From Malania oleifera (lineage: Eukaryota; Streptophyta; Magnoliopsida; Santalales; Ximeniaceae), in assembly GCF_029873635.1 (NCBI RefSeq), contig NC_080426.1, positions 58,684,673 through 58,748,672 on the forward strand: a stretch of 64,000 bases of DNA, written 5' to 3'. The notes beneath the pieces are model-generated. The model saw only the letters and a list, made by a program, of their open reading frames with translations, made no database searches and was not told where the DNA came from. This document shows, one piece after another, positions 21,701 through 33,700 of the stretch. Each line of letters opens with the position of its first letter. Position 1 is the first letter of the stretch. Position numbers and translations under genes: made by a program.

Positions 21701-24700
21701 TAATTTGATTTTCATGGCTTTCAAAATTTGAAAAAAAAATCCGTTCAAGTGTATTATTTTAGAAACATGTGAAATTTTCTAAGTTTTCCATTAATTAAGC
21801 ATAATAATGTCAAGAGTTTTTAAGTGTTAAAGTGTTTGAAGAAGTCCAAGCGTACATCACAGAAACTATGACATAATGTATAATATATTTCCTTGTAGGT
21901 TTACTAAGCGTTAGGTTTTTTTCTTGTTTTATTTATTTATTTTTTTGTTGTTTTTTTGTTTGTTTTGTTAATTGTTAGCGTTCAAAGTTTGATTGTATAG
22001 AATAAAATTAACTTTTTTATTGGTTTGTCTGTATCAGCCCAACTGTCTTATTTTGGCAATTTCTCCTGCCAATCAAGACTTGGCTACATCAGATGCAATT
22101 AAGATATCTCGTGAAGTAGATCCCAAGGGTATGTCAAAGCTTCTTACTGTGATCAGTGATGGAATATGTTATCAATTTAAAGAACTTGATGGTTAACTCA
22201 TAAAACAACAACAAAACAAGCTTTTAGTCCTACTAAGTGGGATTGGCTACATGAATCCTTTTATACCAATTCACCCGATCGAGAGCATTTTCCTTTACTA
22301 GATTAAGGGCCTTCCTTACTACCTCAATCCAAATTATTTTACGCCTATCCCTATCCCTTTTCATGCCAGAAAGAATAACTAACTCACTCCTCCTCACACA
22401 TGCTCTACTAGGCTATGCCTACATGATTGCATATATGCTCGTTCCTCAGTTTATTTTTTAATGTTAGTCATTGATGTTTAACTCATGATGGTGACTTTTA
22501 CTTGTGCACGAACAACGTGTGAATTGTTATACTTCTTGAGACTTTAAAAAGTAATTTACAGTTCTTTTGATTTAATATATTATTCTGGTTATGATTTCTA
22601 TAATTTTAAGTACTTTCTGTGATTTTATTGCGTTATGTTTGAACTTTCAGTATGTTTGGCTATCTAATTTTCAGGGGAGAGGACATTTGGTGTTTTGACA
22701 AAGATTGATCTTATGGACAAGGGCACGGATGCGGTTGATGTAAGTTATCTGTTTATTGGTATAAAAGATAATGATATGTTTCATGTGAACTTCTAAGAAG
22801 CAGTTATTTTGTTTAAGATTCATGTATTAGAAAGCATGCTTTTCTGAGTAAGTTGCATGTCAGGGATTTGCTTGGTTTGATTTGTTTCTTTTCAATTAGC
22901 ACATTGATGTTCAAACGCATCAAGCTGAAGCATATGAGGCAGTTCTGTAAAGTGCAGAATAGTACTTCAGTTTTTTTTTTTTTTTTTCGCTTTTATAGTT
23001 TTATTATTTATAGAAATAGGCCAAGCATGAATTTTTCAGACTCTTCTTTTTTATATAATTTTAGAATTGTTTATGCTAGTAGTACTAGGATTTCCTATAA
23101 GTTTTGCAGTTATGTAGCCTTTGTTTGCTTTTGGAAGTTTTTATTGCAATTTAAGGGTGGGTCATGCTGAACTCAAGTGATTTGATGCATAGTACAATAG
23201 TGACAGAAAAATTGCAGGAGAGGATTCAAGTCTTGTTAAATGTTAGTAGTATGCTTTTTATTGTTGTCATTTTTAATTTTTTTGGGAGAACTACTGGTTT
23301 GTAAGAGTTGTTTGTGGGTGAAGTGGAGTGTTTTTAGAACTTTAACTCCTTGTTCAAGTTTAGGGTTTTCCTTAAATCATTTGAGTTAGTATTCTGATGT
23401 CAATTGGAAGTTAAAATATGAATACTGAACTTTAGAGCTTCACCCCAGTTCTTCCTCTATTTTTTCCCTAGACCAGTATTATTAATTTTATGAGGTTTCT
23501 GGGTGTCTTGGGTGATCTATTTTGCATCTTCTATTTTATCACTTATTTTTCTTGCAGTTCTATCTTATTTTTTTTCTTCTATTGTTTCTTGTATTGTTTT
23601 CTTCAAGTTTACATTGTATCAGGCAAAGGGTCTGAATGCTGTTTTTTTTTCAAAATTAATTTCCTATGAGAATGAATTTCTGTGTGTAGAGGAATCAATA
23701 CTAGTGAATTTCCATGAATTCCTTGAGCACAAGCTACAAATGGAACAATGGTTTAAGTTGCCATCAAGTCAACTGGCCAAAGTCTCAAGCTAATCCACTG
23801 GAAGCTCATTTTTTTTTTTTGGTGTAAGTAATGGCATTGTTTGGAATTTGTAGTTGCATGTTGAAAATTATGTGCAATGATTTGTTGGGTGCTTCACTCT
23901 CTTGGTGATTAGCATATTGTGCACTCAATGAATGATGCATGTCCACTTTCTTGCACTCATTTGTGCAGGAGACCTCTAGGACAACACCTAAATTGAGAGG
24001 TGGGTTTGAGGCTAAAGAAAACACTCAAAGTAGTGTGCACGCTGTGCAAGAAAATAAAATAAACTTTCTATAGTAATGGATTAAAAAGGGCTGGTTGTGG
24101 GTTAGAGCCTAGAAAAGTGTGAATGATGTGCAACAATGCAAGAATGTGGCAAATAAAAAAGTATCCTTCAATTCATATTTATGTTTTGTTGGTTATATGA
24201 TGAAAAGGATCTGTGAAGAAGCCCTTGCTAATGTTTTGGAGTATCCGCCATTGGAGAATTTCGTCCAGCTCCACACTGCTGTGCTGCTGCTGCTGCTGCT
24301 GCTGTTGCTGTTGCTGCTGTTGCTGTTGGTTTTATTTATTTATTATTATTTTAATTTTTCTGCTATGTTGGGGTTTATTTGTAATTACGTGTTTTAGTTG
24401 ACTGTAGGTTATATATGTTGGTAAGTTGGTTTTAGATTTTGCATTTCAAATTGAAATTCAGAATCTTTTCCCCGTGTTTCTCCTTTTCATCTGATAGATA
24501 GCCTGTTCTTTCTTTTTTTCTTTCTTGCTCTTCCACCCTTCCGTTCTTGTTTGATGGTGGACCAACAATGGAAAATTTTAGGCACCTTTATGATGGGTTT
24601 TTCTGTTATGTGCAGGTTTATTTGTAATTATGTGTGGGTAACAGTGGGGTATGTAAATATATTTCGTATTTGTGTATCGTTTTTAGTTTTTGCAGTTTGA

Positions 24701-27700
24701 ATTGAAATTCAGAATCTTCTCTTCGCTTCCCCTTACATGCAGCCTTTCCTTTTTCTTCTTCCCCTTACATGCTGTCTGACATCAGTTTGGTATCAAAGCA
24801 GAAATTCGAACTGCAACCATAATTTGACTTCTGCACTTTTCTATTGCTGCTGACAGTGTAAAAGATCTGAGTCTCTTTGATCAAACTATCAAAGCCCAGA
24901 AGCTCTCACTGAAATCATTTTTTTTGATCAGTAAATTAATGAGGGAAAGGCATCAAGGGGATGCTTCCCAACGACAGCAGAGAAAATGAAAACCATATAA
25001 TTGTTCCTATAAGGTGTCAAGAAAATCAAGATAGATGTCCCTCCCAATCAGCTTACTGTGCCCATTAGAAATCATAGTTAGGCAACGATCTTTGACAACT
25101 TGCGGAGGGGAACTTGTTCCCTCCAGACAGTAAGGGGAATGAGGGGAAGAGATTTCTTTCTGATCTTATTTGCTCAGATGCCAGCCCAAATCAATAATGC
25201 TCCCTCCATCAAAGTTGCAGTGATCCACCTCTGCCTGACCATGTAAATTGCTGAGCTCCAGAGGTTTCTGGTCCAAGAACAATGCAAAAGGATGTGCTCA
25301 ACTGATTCAACTTGCTCAAAGCATAGAAAGCACGTATCCGTGAGTGGTAAGCCCTTTTTCTGAAAGTTATGAAGGGTAAGGATCTTGTGAAGGGTTGCCT
25401 CATGTGAAAAAAGAGACCTTGAGGGGGCTGCTGTTTCCCAAATGAGAACCCAAGGGAAATTAAAGCTGCAAACTGCCGGGGAGCTAAGGTGATTGAAGTA
25501 AGAAGTGACCATGAAAATACTGTCTTTGTTCAAGAGCCACTTGGGCTTATTGGAGGTGTCTTGACACTGAAATTGTAAAGGCAACTGAAGAATTATGTCA
25601 GAATATCCATCTCCCAGTCAAAAGAATTCGTAGTCAAAGCCATATTAACCATGTGCTGGTTAATAAGGCCATCTTTGTTGCAAGCTAGCTTGAAGATAGA
25701 GAGGGATATTTGGTACTGAGCTGGGAATCACCACGCTACATGTAATGCCTAGAATACACATCCTCTCCATTTCCCACCTGAAAGAAAATGAGAGGGAAGT
25801 AGTTACTTCATTCTCTCCTGATGTATCTCCAGAGACTTGTGCTGTGGGGTTCATTCACCTCTTTTGAAATCCAAACCATTGTGATGGGGACCGTTTTATC
25901 TGGCAATGACTACTCTCCGGAAATGCTCCATCTCAATCATGAATCTCCAAGGCCACGTCCCCAAAAGAGCCTTATTGAAGGTGAGAAGGGATCTGAGGCT
26001 TAAACCTCCTTTTTGAATGGGTTCTTTGACAACCTTCCATCTAACAAGATGATTTCTAAAGTCATTGCCTGTATTGGGGATCTTTTTTGAATGGTTCCCA
26101 ATATTTTGGCTACAGCACTGGGAGTGGGAAAAGAGACATGAAGTAGACTTGAAGATTGGTAAGAGTGCTCTTGATGAGCATGGGTCTGCCACTTTGCAAC
26201 CAGCCAGCTTCTTTTCAAGTCTACCAATTATTGGGTCCCAAACTCTCATCTTTGAATTTGCCCACATTCCCTTTTAGGCCTGAGACCGCTTCAAACCTGA
26301 GTAGGATGCATCTAGTATTGAGAATTTTCTTAGGATCATCTTCGCAGAATATGATAGTGTCATCTGCAAAATGAGGATGAGAGACTACAATAAGTCATAA
26401 TTCCTACCGATGCTTAACCCTTTGAGCGAAGTACTGTCATTGGCGTTTAACAACACAAGGCTCAAACTTCCATCACCATGATAAACAGAAGGAGGGAGAA
26501 GGGCCTTGTCTCAGACCTCGCGAAGACCTCAAAAATATCTGTATGGAAGCCATTGACGAACATTGAGAATGAGGGGATGGAGATACCATGTCTGATCCAG
26601 TTGCACTAGATTTCCCAAAATCCATTATCTTGAGGATACACAGCAGAAAATCTTGATTTTCATGGTCAAACGCCTTCTATATATCCAGCTGGCACCCCGC
26701 TCCTCTTTCACCACCCTTAGTGTAGTTATCCACCATCTCGTTTGCTATCAAGCATCAATGATTTTCTTGCCTGCAACGACAGCATGCTGTGTCTTCCATG
26801 ACTTCTAAAATTGATGGTTTGAGCCTAGCTGCAAGGACTTTGGAGAGGAGTTTATAGAGGCTTCCAAAGAGGCTGATAGGGGGAAAATCTTTGATGTTAC
26901 AGTTGCAGGCTCCTGCTTTTTGAGGGATCAAGGAGACAGATTCAATTGATGCTTGTCGCGAATCTATCAGATTTGTGGAAGTCCTCAAAAACAGTCCTAT
27001 TTGAGGACGTTCCAGTATCTTTGGAGAAGGCCATGTTGAAACCGTTAGGGCCAGGAGCTTTGTCCCCGTTAAAACTCCTAAGGGCTTGAAGAATATCCTC
27101 TTTCTCAAAACATTGCTTGATCCGCCGAGCTGTGGAAGAGTCTAGATTTCTAAAAATAATGCCATCAACCTTTGGTCTCTAGGATTCTCTCTCAGGAAAC
27201 AGATACTTGTAGAAGTTACGGACACAATGTCTGATCCGGTTGCACTAGATTTCCCAAAATTCATTATTTTGAGGATACACAGCAGAAAATCTTGATACAC
27301 ATGGTCAAACGCCTTCTATATATTATCCAGCTTGCACTCCGCTCCTCTTTTACTACCCTTAATGTAGTCATCCACCACCTCGTTTGCTATCAAGGAGGCA
27401 TCAATGATTTGCTTGCCTGCAACGACAGCTTGCTGTGTCTCCCATGACTTCTAAAATTGCTAGTTTAAGCCTAGCTGCAAGGACTTTGGAGAGGTGTTTA
27501 TAGAGGCTTCCAAAGAGGCAGATAGGAAGAAAGTCTTTGATGTTGCAGTTGCAGGCTCCTGCTTTTTGAGGGATCAAGGAGACAAAGATTCAATTGATGC
27601 TAGTTGCGAATCTATCAGACTTGTGGAAGTCTTCGAAAACACCAATAATGTTCTATTTGAGGACGTTCCAGTACCTTTGGAGAAGGCCATGTTGAAACCG

Positions 27701-30700
27701 GTAAGGCCAGGAGCTTTGTCCCCATGAAAACTCCCAAGGGCTTGAAGAATATCCTCTTCCTCAAAACATTGCTTGATCAGCCGAGCTGTGGAAGAGTCTA
27801 GATTTCTAAAAGTAATGTCATCAACCTTTGGTCTCTAGGGCTCTCTCTCAGAAAACAGATACTTGTAGAAGTTGCAGATTCCCCTTTTTTTTATCCCTTT
27901 CCTCCGCTAAAATCGCTCCTTCCACTTGGATTCTTGTTAGCATATTTGTGATGCACATTAGCAGTGGAAAAAGCCAGTATTTCTGTCCCCTTCTTCAACC
28001 ACAGGGATCTGGATTTTTGACTCAAAGAAATTTCCTCTTGAGTGTGATGACTTCATTGTGATTTTTTTTTAGAGCAAGCCTTCTAAATCCATTCTCTGTG
28101 CTAAGGCCCTCTCTGAGCTCCTGATCATCTAACTCATTAATGTCACTAAAAATTGTTTTCTTCCTTACAATGGTGTTTCCAAAAATATTACTGTTCCACC
28201 ACTTCAAATTTTCTTTCAGCATTTTAAGTTTTGAGGCAACCACAAAGCTTGCCTTCCCTTCCAACTGTTGCTCAAGCCACCAATTTTTGACCAAATCATC
28301 AAACCCTTAATGTTTGCGTCACATATTCTCAAAACGGATGGGAGTTGGCCCCTACCCGATTCCTTCTATGTTAAGCAAGATGGGAAAATGATCTGAAATG
28401 GGTCGAGGGAGTAAATACTGGGTAGTTAAGGGTAGTAATTCCTTCCAATTAGAGGAAATAATGAATATGTCAGGTCTTGATTGTGAGGGAGTCTTCCTCA
28501 AATTTGACCGTGTGAAGGAATCACCTATGAGAGGAAAGTTGATGAAATCATAGAGACAGACTAAGACACTGCAGCACTTGCAATTTTTCCAAAATTACGC
28601 TACCTACCTTCCTTTTCTAAAACCCCATTGTTGTTGCAGTGCTGCAGTGCCTTAATCAACAACACCTCTACTACTATTGAAAACAGACTGCCAATGGGGC
28701 GACCCCCAAAATTTGGTTTGCATCCAACAGTGAGAGCCCTCCCACGTTCTGGCCAAACATTTCCCAGCTGCCAGCCTGCCACCCTTGCCGGACTTGCACT
28801 GCCACCTCATCATAGTCTCCACCTTCTGATCTACCAGCACACCAGAGCCAAGTGTTGTTGCTGAAAGTCACGGTGGCATCGCAGGCGCTCCTGCGCTTTG
28901 CTCTGGCAACACGTGTGGAACTCGCTAGGTCTGACTTTTGCTACTTCCAGAATAGCAAAAAAAAAAAAAAAATTGCCCTGCTGCGATATTTTGACTTTCT
29001 TCCTGATATTTTGAAGAGTTCAGTTGAAATTTGACAGCTTATGCTTGGTCCGTGTTTTGGACAATCAATTGACACTGTCAGCATCAAGAATCACGTTTCA
29101 TTACTTTATTTTGTGAGTTTTTTCTGAGAATTTACTGGATTCCAAACAAGATATTTTCTGTTCTTGCAAGAAATCATAGGAATGTACTCTGTCAGTGTCA
29201 ATTCACAATTGGTTGCAATATATTGGTACTGTTTGTGACAAATTCAAAACTTTCAGAGAGAAAAATGAATGGAAAATATTTGAATAATAACCTAAAACTG
29301 CAAAGTTAGCAGAAGGATCCTTTTAGTAAGGTTGCATGAACTTAAAGCACTTGGATTCCATAGAACTTGATTTAATGTTATCTAATTCGTACTTGTGTTA
29401 ATTTACATTGGCCCACATATTTGTACTCTTCATGTTTGCTCTGGGATTGGGACAAAAATGATGTGTCAATTTCACATATCTAGTTCCCAACTAGTTGGCA
29501 ATATTTACTTAGATTTCTTTTCGATTGTGTAACAACCAGATTATATCTACTTCTTCTTAATTGAAACTTCATGGTTTGGCAGAACAATATTGGCAAAAGG
29601 TTGAAAGGGATAAAATCTTGAGACCCACTTGTTACCACTTGGTCTGAAATGAACTATATTTTAAGATGGAAATATGCCCCTCATTCTTATAGGGAGCAAT
29701 TAGTGGTCCAATTGTGTAATTTCAGGCAATTTTCTTCTGATGTCATTGATTATTATCTTAAATTTAAAGATCTCATGGATATGTGTTTTCTTAGTGAGGA
29801 CCCTGGAGTGGTGATTATGTTTAAAAATGGTTGAGAGATGAAGTTAAAAAGCATATTATTTTGTGAAACAAAAAAAACCCACCACTCTATTTCTGCTTAC
29901 TAGACGGCTTTGGATGTTGAGGGATTTCTCCAACTACTTGACCATAACATGACTCCTAACGTTAAAGAGTTTCATCATCCTAGATTATTTTTAGTGGTCA
30001 AGAGGTATGATGTTCAAGAGAAAATTCAAAAATTTTGGAGATAAACAACCAAATGTTAGTGGTGCTCATTATTTTTGGGTTGCCAAGTCTTTGTTGGAGA
30101 TGTTGGGGCAGCGTTGTTTAGATTTTCCTTTATCCACCATGCACCAATTTCAGCTTTTTATTCTTTTGAGGGGGTTCTTTTTCTTGAGATTTGCATTTTT
30201 TAGGACTCTAAATGAAAAATAGGTTGATGAGTTAACTTGTTTACTGGGTGTGCTTGATTCTTTCTTGCCAAATTTGTGAGGGAGTACTGGGCTTTGGATT
30301 GGGGATGCTTCAGGGTCTTTCTCTTCGAAGTCTTTCTTTTCCAATCTCATAAAATCCACAAATCCTAGTTCTTTCCTCTTACACAAAGCTGTTTGGAAAG
30401 TAAAGGTTCCTTATAAACTGTTTGGAAAGTAAAGGTTCCTTTTAAAGTCTGGGCTTTCGTTTGGACTTAATTCTCCCGCAAGATCAATACGATTGATATG
30501 CTACAGATAAGGAGGCCTTACAAAGTCCTCAATCGAGATAGTTCATTCATTGAAAGGTAGCGAGGTGCTTGTGGAACAATTTCTTTTCATACTTTGGTGA
30601 GGATTGGAGATGAAGTTGTTTTGGGGTTTTGAGGAGAGAGGACATTTTGGGACACTGCTGTTTTTACAATTTTTTGTTCTCTTTGGTTTGAAAGGAATGC

Positions 30701-33700
30701 TAGAGTTTTTAAAGATCAGAAGACTTCTCCAAGATTGCTTTGGAGAGAGTTATTTTTCTCGCTTCTTTTCTGAGCTTTTTCTTTTAGGGGTTTTGGGGTC
30801 TTTTGCAGTCCAATATTCAAAGGGATTGGAAGGCAGCTCTGATGTAATTTTTTAGGCTTTTTTTTTTTTTTTTGCAGGATTTCTTATCCTCATCCACTGT
30901 AATTATGTCCACTATTTAATAGATTTGTTTTATTAACAAAAAATAACTTTTGGACTCTTCAGTGGACATGAGTTGTGTCTTCTTATTAAGACACTGTAGA
31001 TGCTTCTAGGCCAGAGATGAAGCATGGCTTGTCTCCAAACTCAGTTGTTGATACTTGCAATGAACTACAAGATGAGTTGCCAACTACTAGGGCTGATATG
31101 TTTGTCAACGACTCAGTTTATTGGCTTTAATTTCCATTCCTAACCCGAAGAGTGAACAACAATTAGTTGCTTTGGAGTTGGTTCAAGATTCATCAACAAT
31201 GGAGTCTACTGTTGAAAGTCCTCCTTTATTTTGAGAAAACCAGAAGGTTCAATTAAAATCCCTAGCCCACAGGCTGGCTATTGTTGAGAGTCCCCTTCAT
31301 ATGAGTTCTCCTCAATCCATTAAATGTGTGCCTCCATCCCTACCATATTTTCCCTCTGCATTTATTTTAACCAAATCTTGTGAAACAATTTTTATCACAG
31401 TATGGAACGAGTGCATGTTTGCTTTAGTTGCCAATAGATTTGGATATTTAATTGTTTCTTGTTTGGAGGACTTGTTATTCTACCAGAGGAAGTTGGAGCC
31501 CTTTATGCTGTTTGCAGTTGGAGTCTTGCCTTTTTCCCATGGTAACTGTGGATGCAATGCAGTTTGTGCCACCTGTTGATATTACTGAATCTTTGACTTT
31601 GTTGCCGTTTATTTAGTTGCTGTTATTATGCCATTTTGGAACTCGAGGTCAAGTTTTCTCCAATGTGGTGGAGTTTGATGGAGGACCACCAATGGAGAAT
31701 TTTAGGCACCTTCATGTGGCTTTGGTGTTGTGTATTTTCCTGTTATGTTGGGGTTTATTTGTAATTATGTGTTTTATGAACTGTAGGGTATAAATAAAAA
31801 GGCATCCCCCGGGCCATAAGGCTCCCTCTCATCTCTTCCCCTAACGAACCTCCCTTTACTTCTTCCACTCTTCTGTTCTTTCTCTTTCCATATATTCTCT
31901 CCTTCACTTCATTTCCTGCTGTCTGGCATCATAATGTTTCTTAGGTGGTGTTTAAGAGCATGGATTTGGATTTGTGTGAATTTGTAAGAAATTAAATATA
32001 ATTTCATACTGCCTTTTTTCCAAATTTACACAAATTCACCTCACAGCAGTAATATTCAATCCATACATGTGAAAATTTTCAGAAGTACCAAATACTCTTA
32101 TCATAATCAGACATTGTTCCATGCACCAGATAGCTTCATGGTTTCCTTCATTTGTTTTGAAAGTTGAAATTGAAGTGCTAGGCACCATGAATATGTATGT
32201 TGTTTTGAGTACACGGCCAATTACAGGTGTGAGCATTTGCAAATAATATGCTTTTGTTCATGTCATTGTTTGTTCTGTTCGGAGATAAAACCTTATGTTA
32301 GTAAAGTGCTTTGCTACCCATCATCTCTCATTCTAGATGGGCATTCAATTGGGCAATACATTTTTCACTAGGATTGTTGAAGATGGCTTAACTCGTGCTT
32401 TCTGTTAATCTAGTGTCAACTTTATTTGATTCTGATACTTCCCTGATGTTTGTACTCGCTATGGAGGGAGATCTTAATGCCTCCTACATGTTGATATTTT
32501 GTGTTCGTAATTCCATTTTGTATGTGCTATCTATTTATGTTGTTATGCAACAATATAGATTGTTATTTGTGCATAGAGCCATCTTATGCTATATGCTAGT
32601 TCTAAAAAAGATTAGCAAAATATTGTTTCATTTAGAGATTTATTGTACTTAAAATGTACAGGGTTGCTTTTATACTGGAAAAACTATATCTTTACTCATT
32701 TTTTGGGTTCTTCTAGATCTTGGAAGGGAGATCATATCGCATGCAGTTTCCTTGGATTGGTGTTGTTAATCGCTCTCAAGCCGATATCAACAAAAGTGTT
32801 GACATGATAGCTGCTCGCCGAAGAGAGCGGGAGTATTTTTCTAGTAGTCCTGAGTACAAGCATCTTGCTCACAGGATGGGTTCTGAACATTTAGGCAAGA
32901 TGCTTTCTAAGGTATGCAGTTTTTTTGGATATAATTTATCAATTAATTTATATTGTGCAAATGTAAGTAATTTTATGCTCTTTATTGTAAAGGGAAATGA
33001 TTGATGTAATATGTATTGCTGGTAATTGTACTTAAAACTAAGTAATTGATGGTCTTGATAACTCTGGCTCTACATGTGGTTAAATTTTCAGCATTTAGAA
33101 ACTGTCATCAAGTCTCGAATCCCAAGCCTTCAGTCTCTTATTAACAAGACTGTTGCCGAACTGGAAGCAGAGTTGAGCCGTCTTGGGAAGCCTGTTGCTA
33201 CTGATGCTGGAGTAAGCTTTATTTTGTTTTTTAGTTTTGCTATCTCTTCTGCCTCCTATTTTTCATCTGGCTTTATGAATCAGATGTCAATTCTTTTTCT
33301 TTATTATTTTAATTGAAGTGGCACTACTGTTGGGCTTCAATAATTTGGGAGCTCTTTGTAGGGCTTATCCACAATTTCAGAACCATGGTGCTTAATAAAT
33401 ATTCCACACAACATGAAGCTTTGTTGATTTTTTTTTTTGGACTCATGCAGGGAAAGCTATACATGATTATGGAAATCTGTCGTATTTTTGATCAAATATT
33501 CAAAGAACATCTTGATGGCGTGTATGTATCATATTAATTTGATGATTAATGGAAAATCACAGTAAATTCAGTTCTGGTTTAACTTGTGCTCCAGTACTTC
33601 GTATTATTAATGTTGGGCTCTACTCTGACCTTCTACTATTGATGATTGTGCATGTCAACAGACGCCCTGGTGGTGATAAAATCTACAACGTATTTGATAA

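Noticed and set aside
24213-24401. Protein with long Leu or Cys runs
   Set aside because: Caused by a CTG microsatellite within an intronic LTR-like repeat; no conserved sequence on either side.
27494-27727. Plus-strand ORF in intron 8
   Set aside because: It is the antisense of the LINE reverse transcriptase, whose known motifs read on the minus strand.
28600-28871. Several overlapping ORFs in a GC-rich patch of intron 8
   Set aside because: Open on several frames of both strands through base composition; none has recognisable domains.
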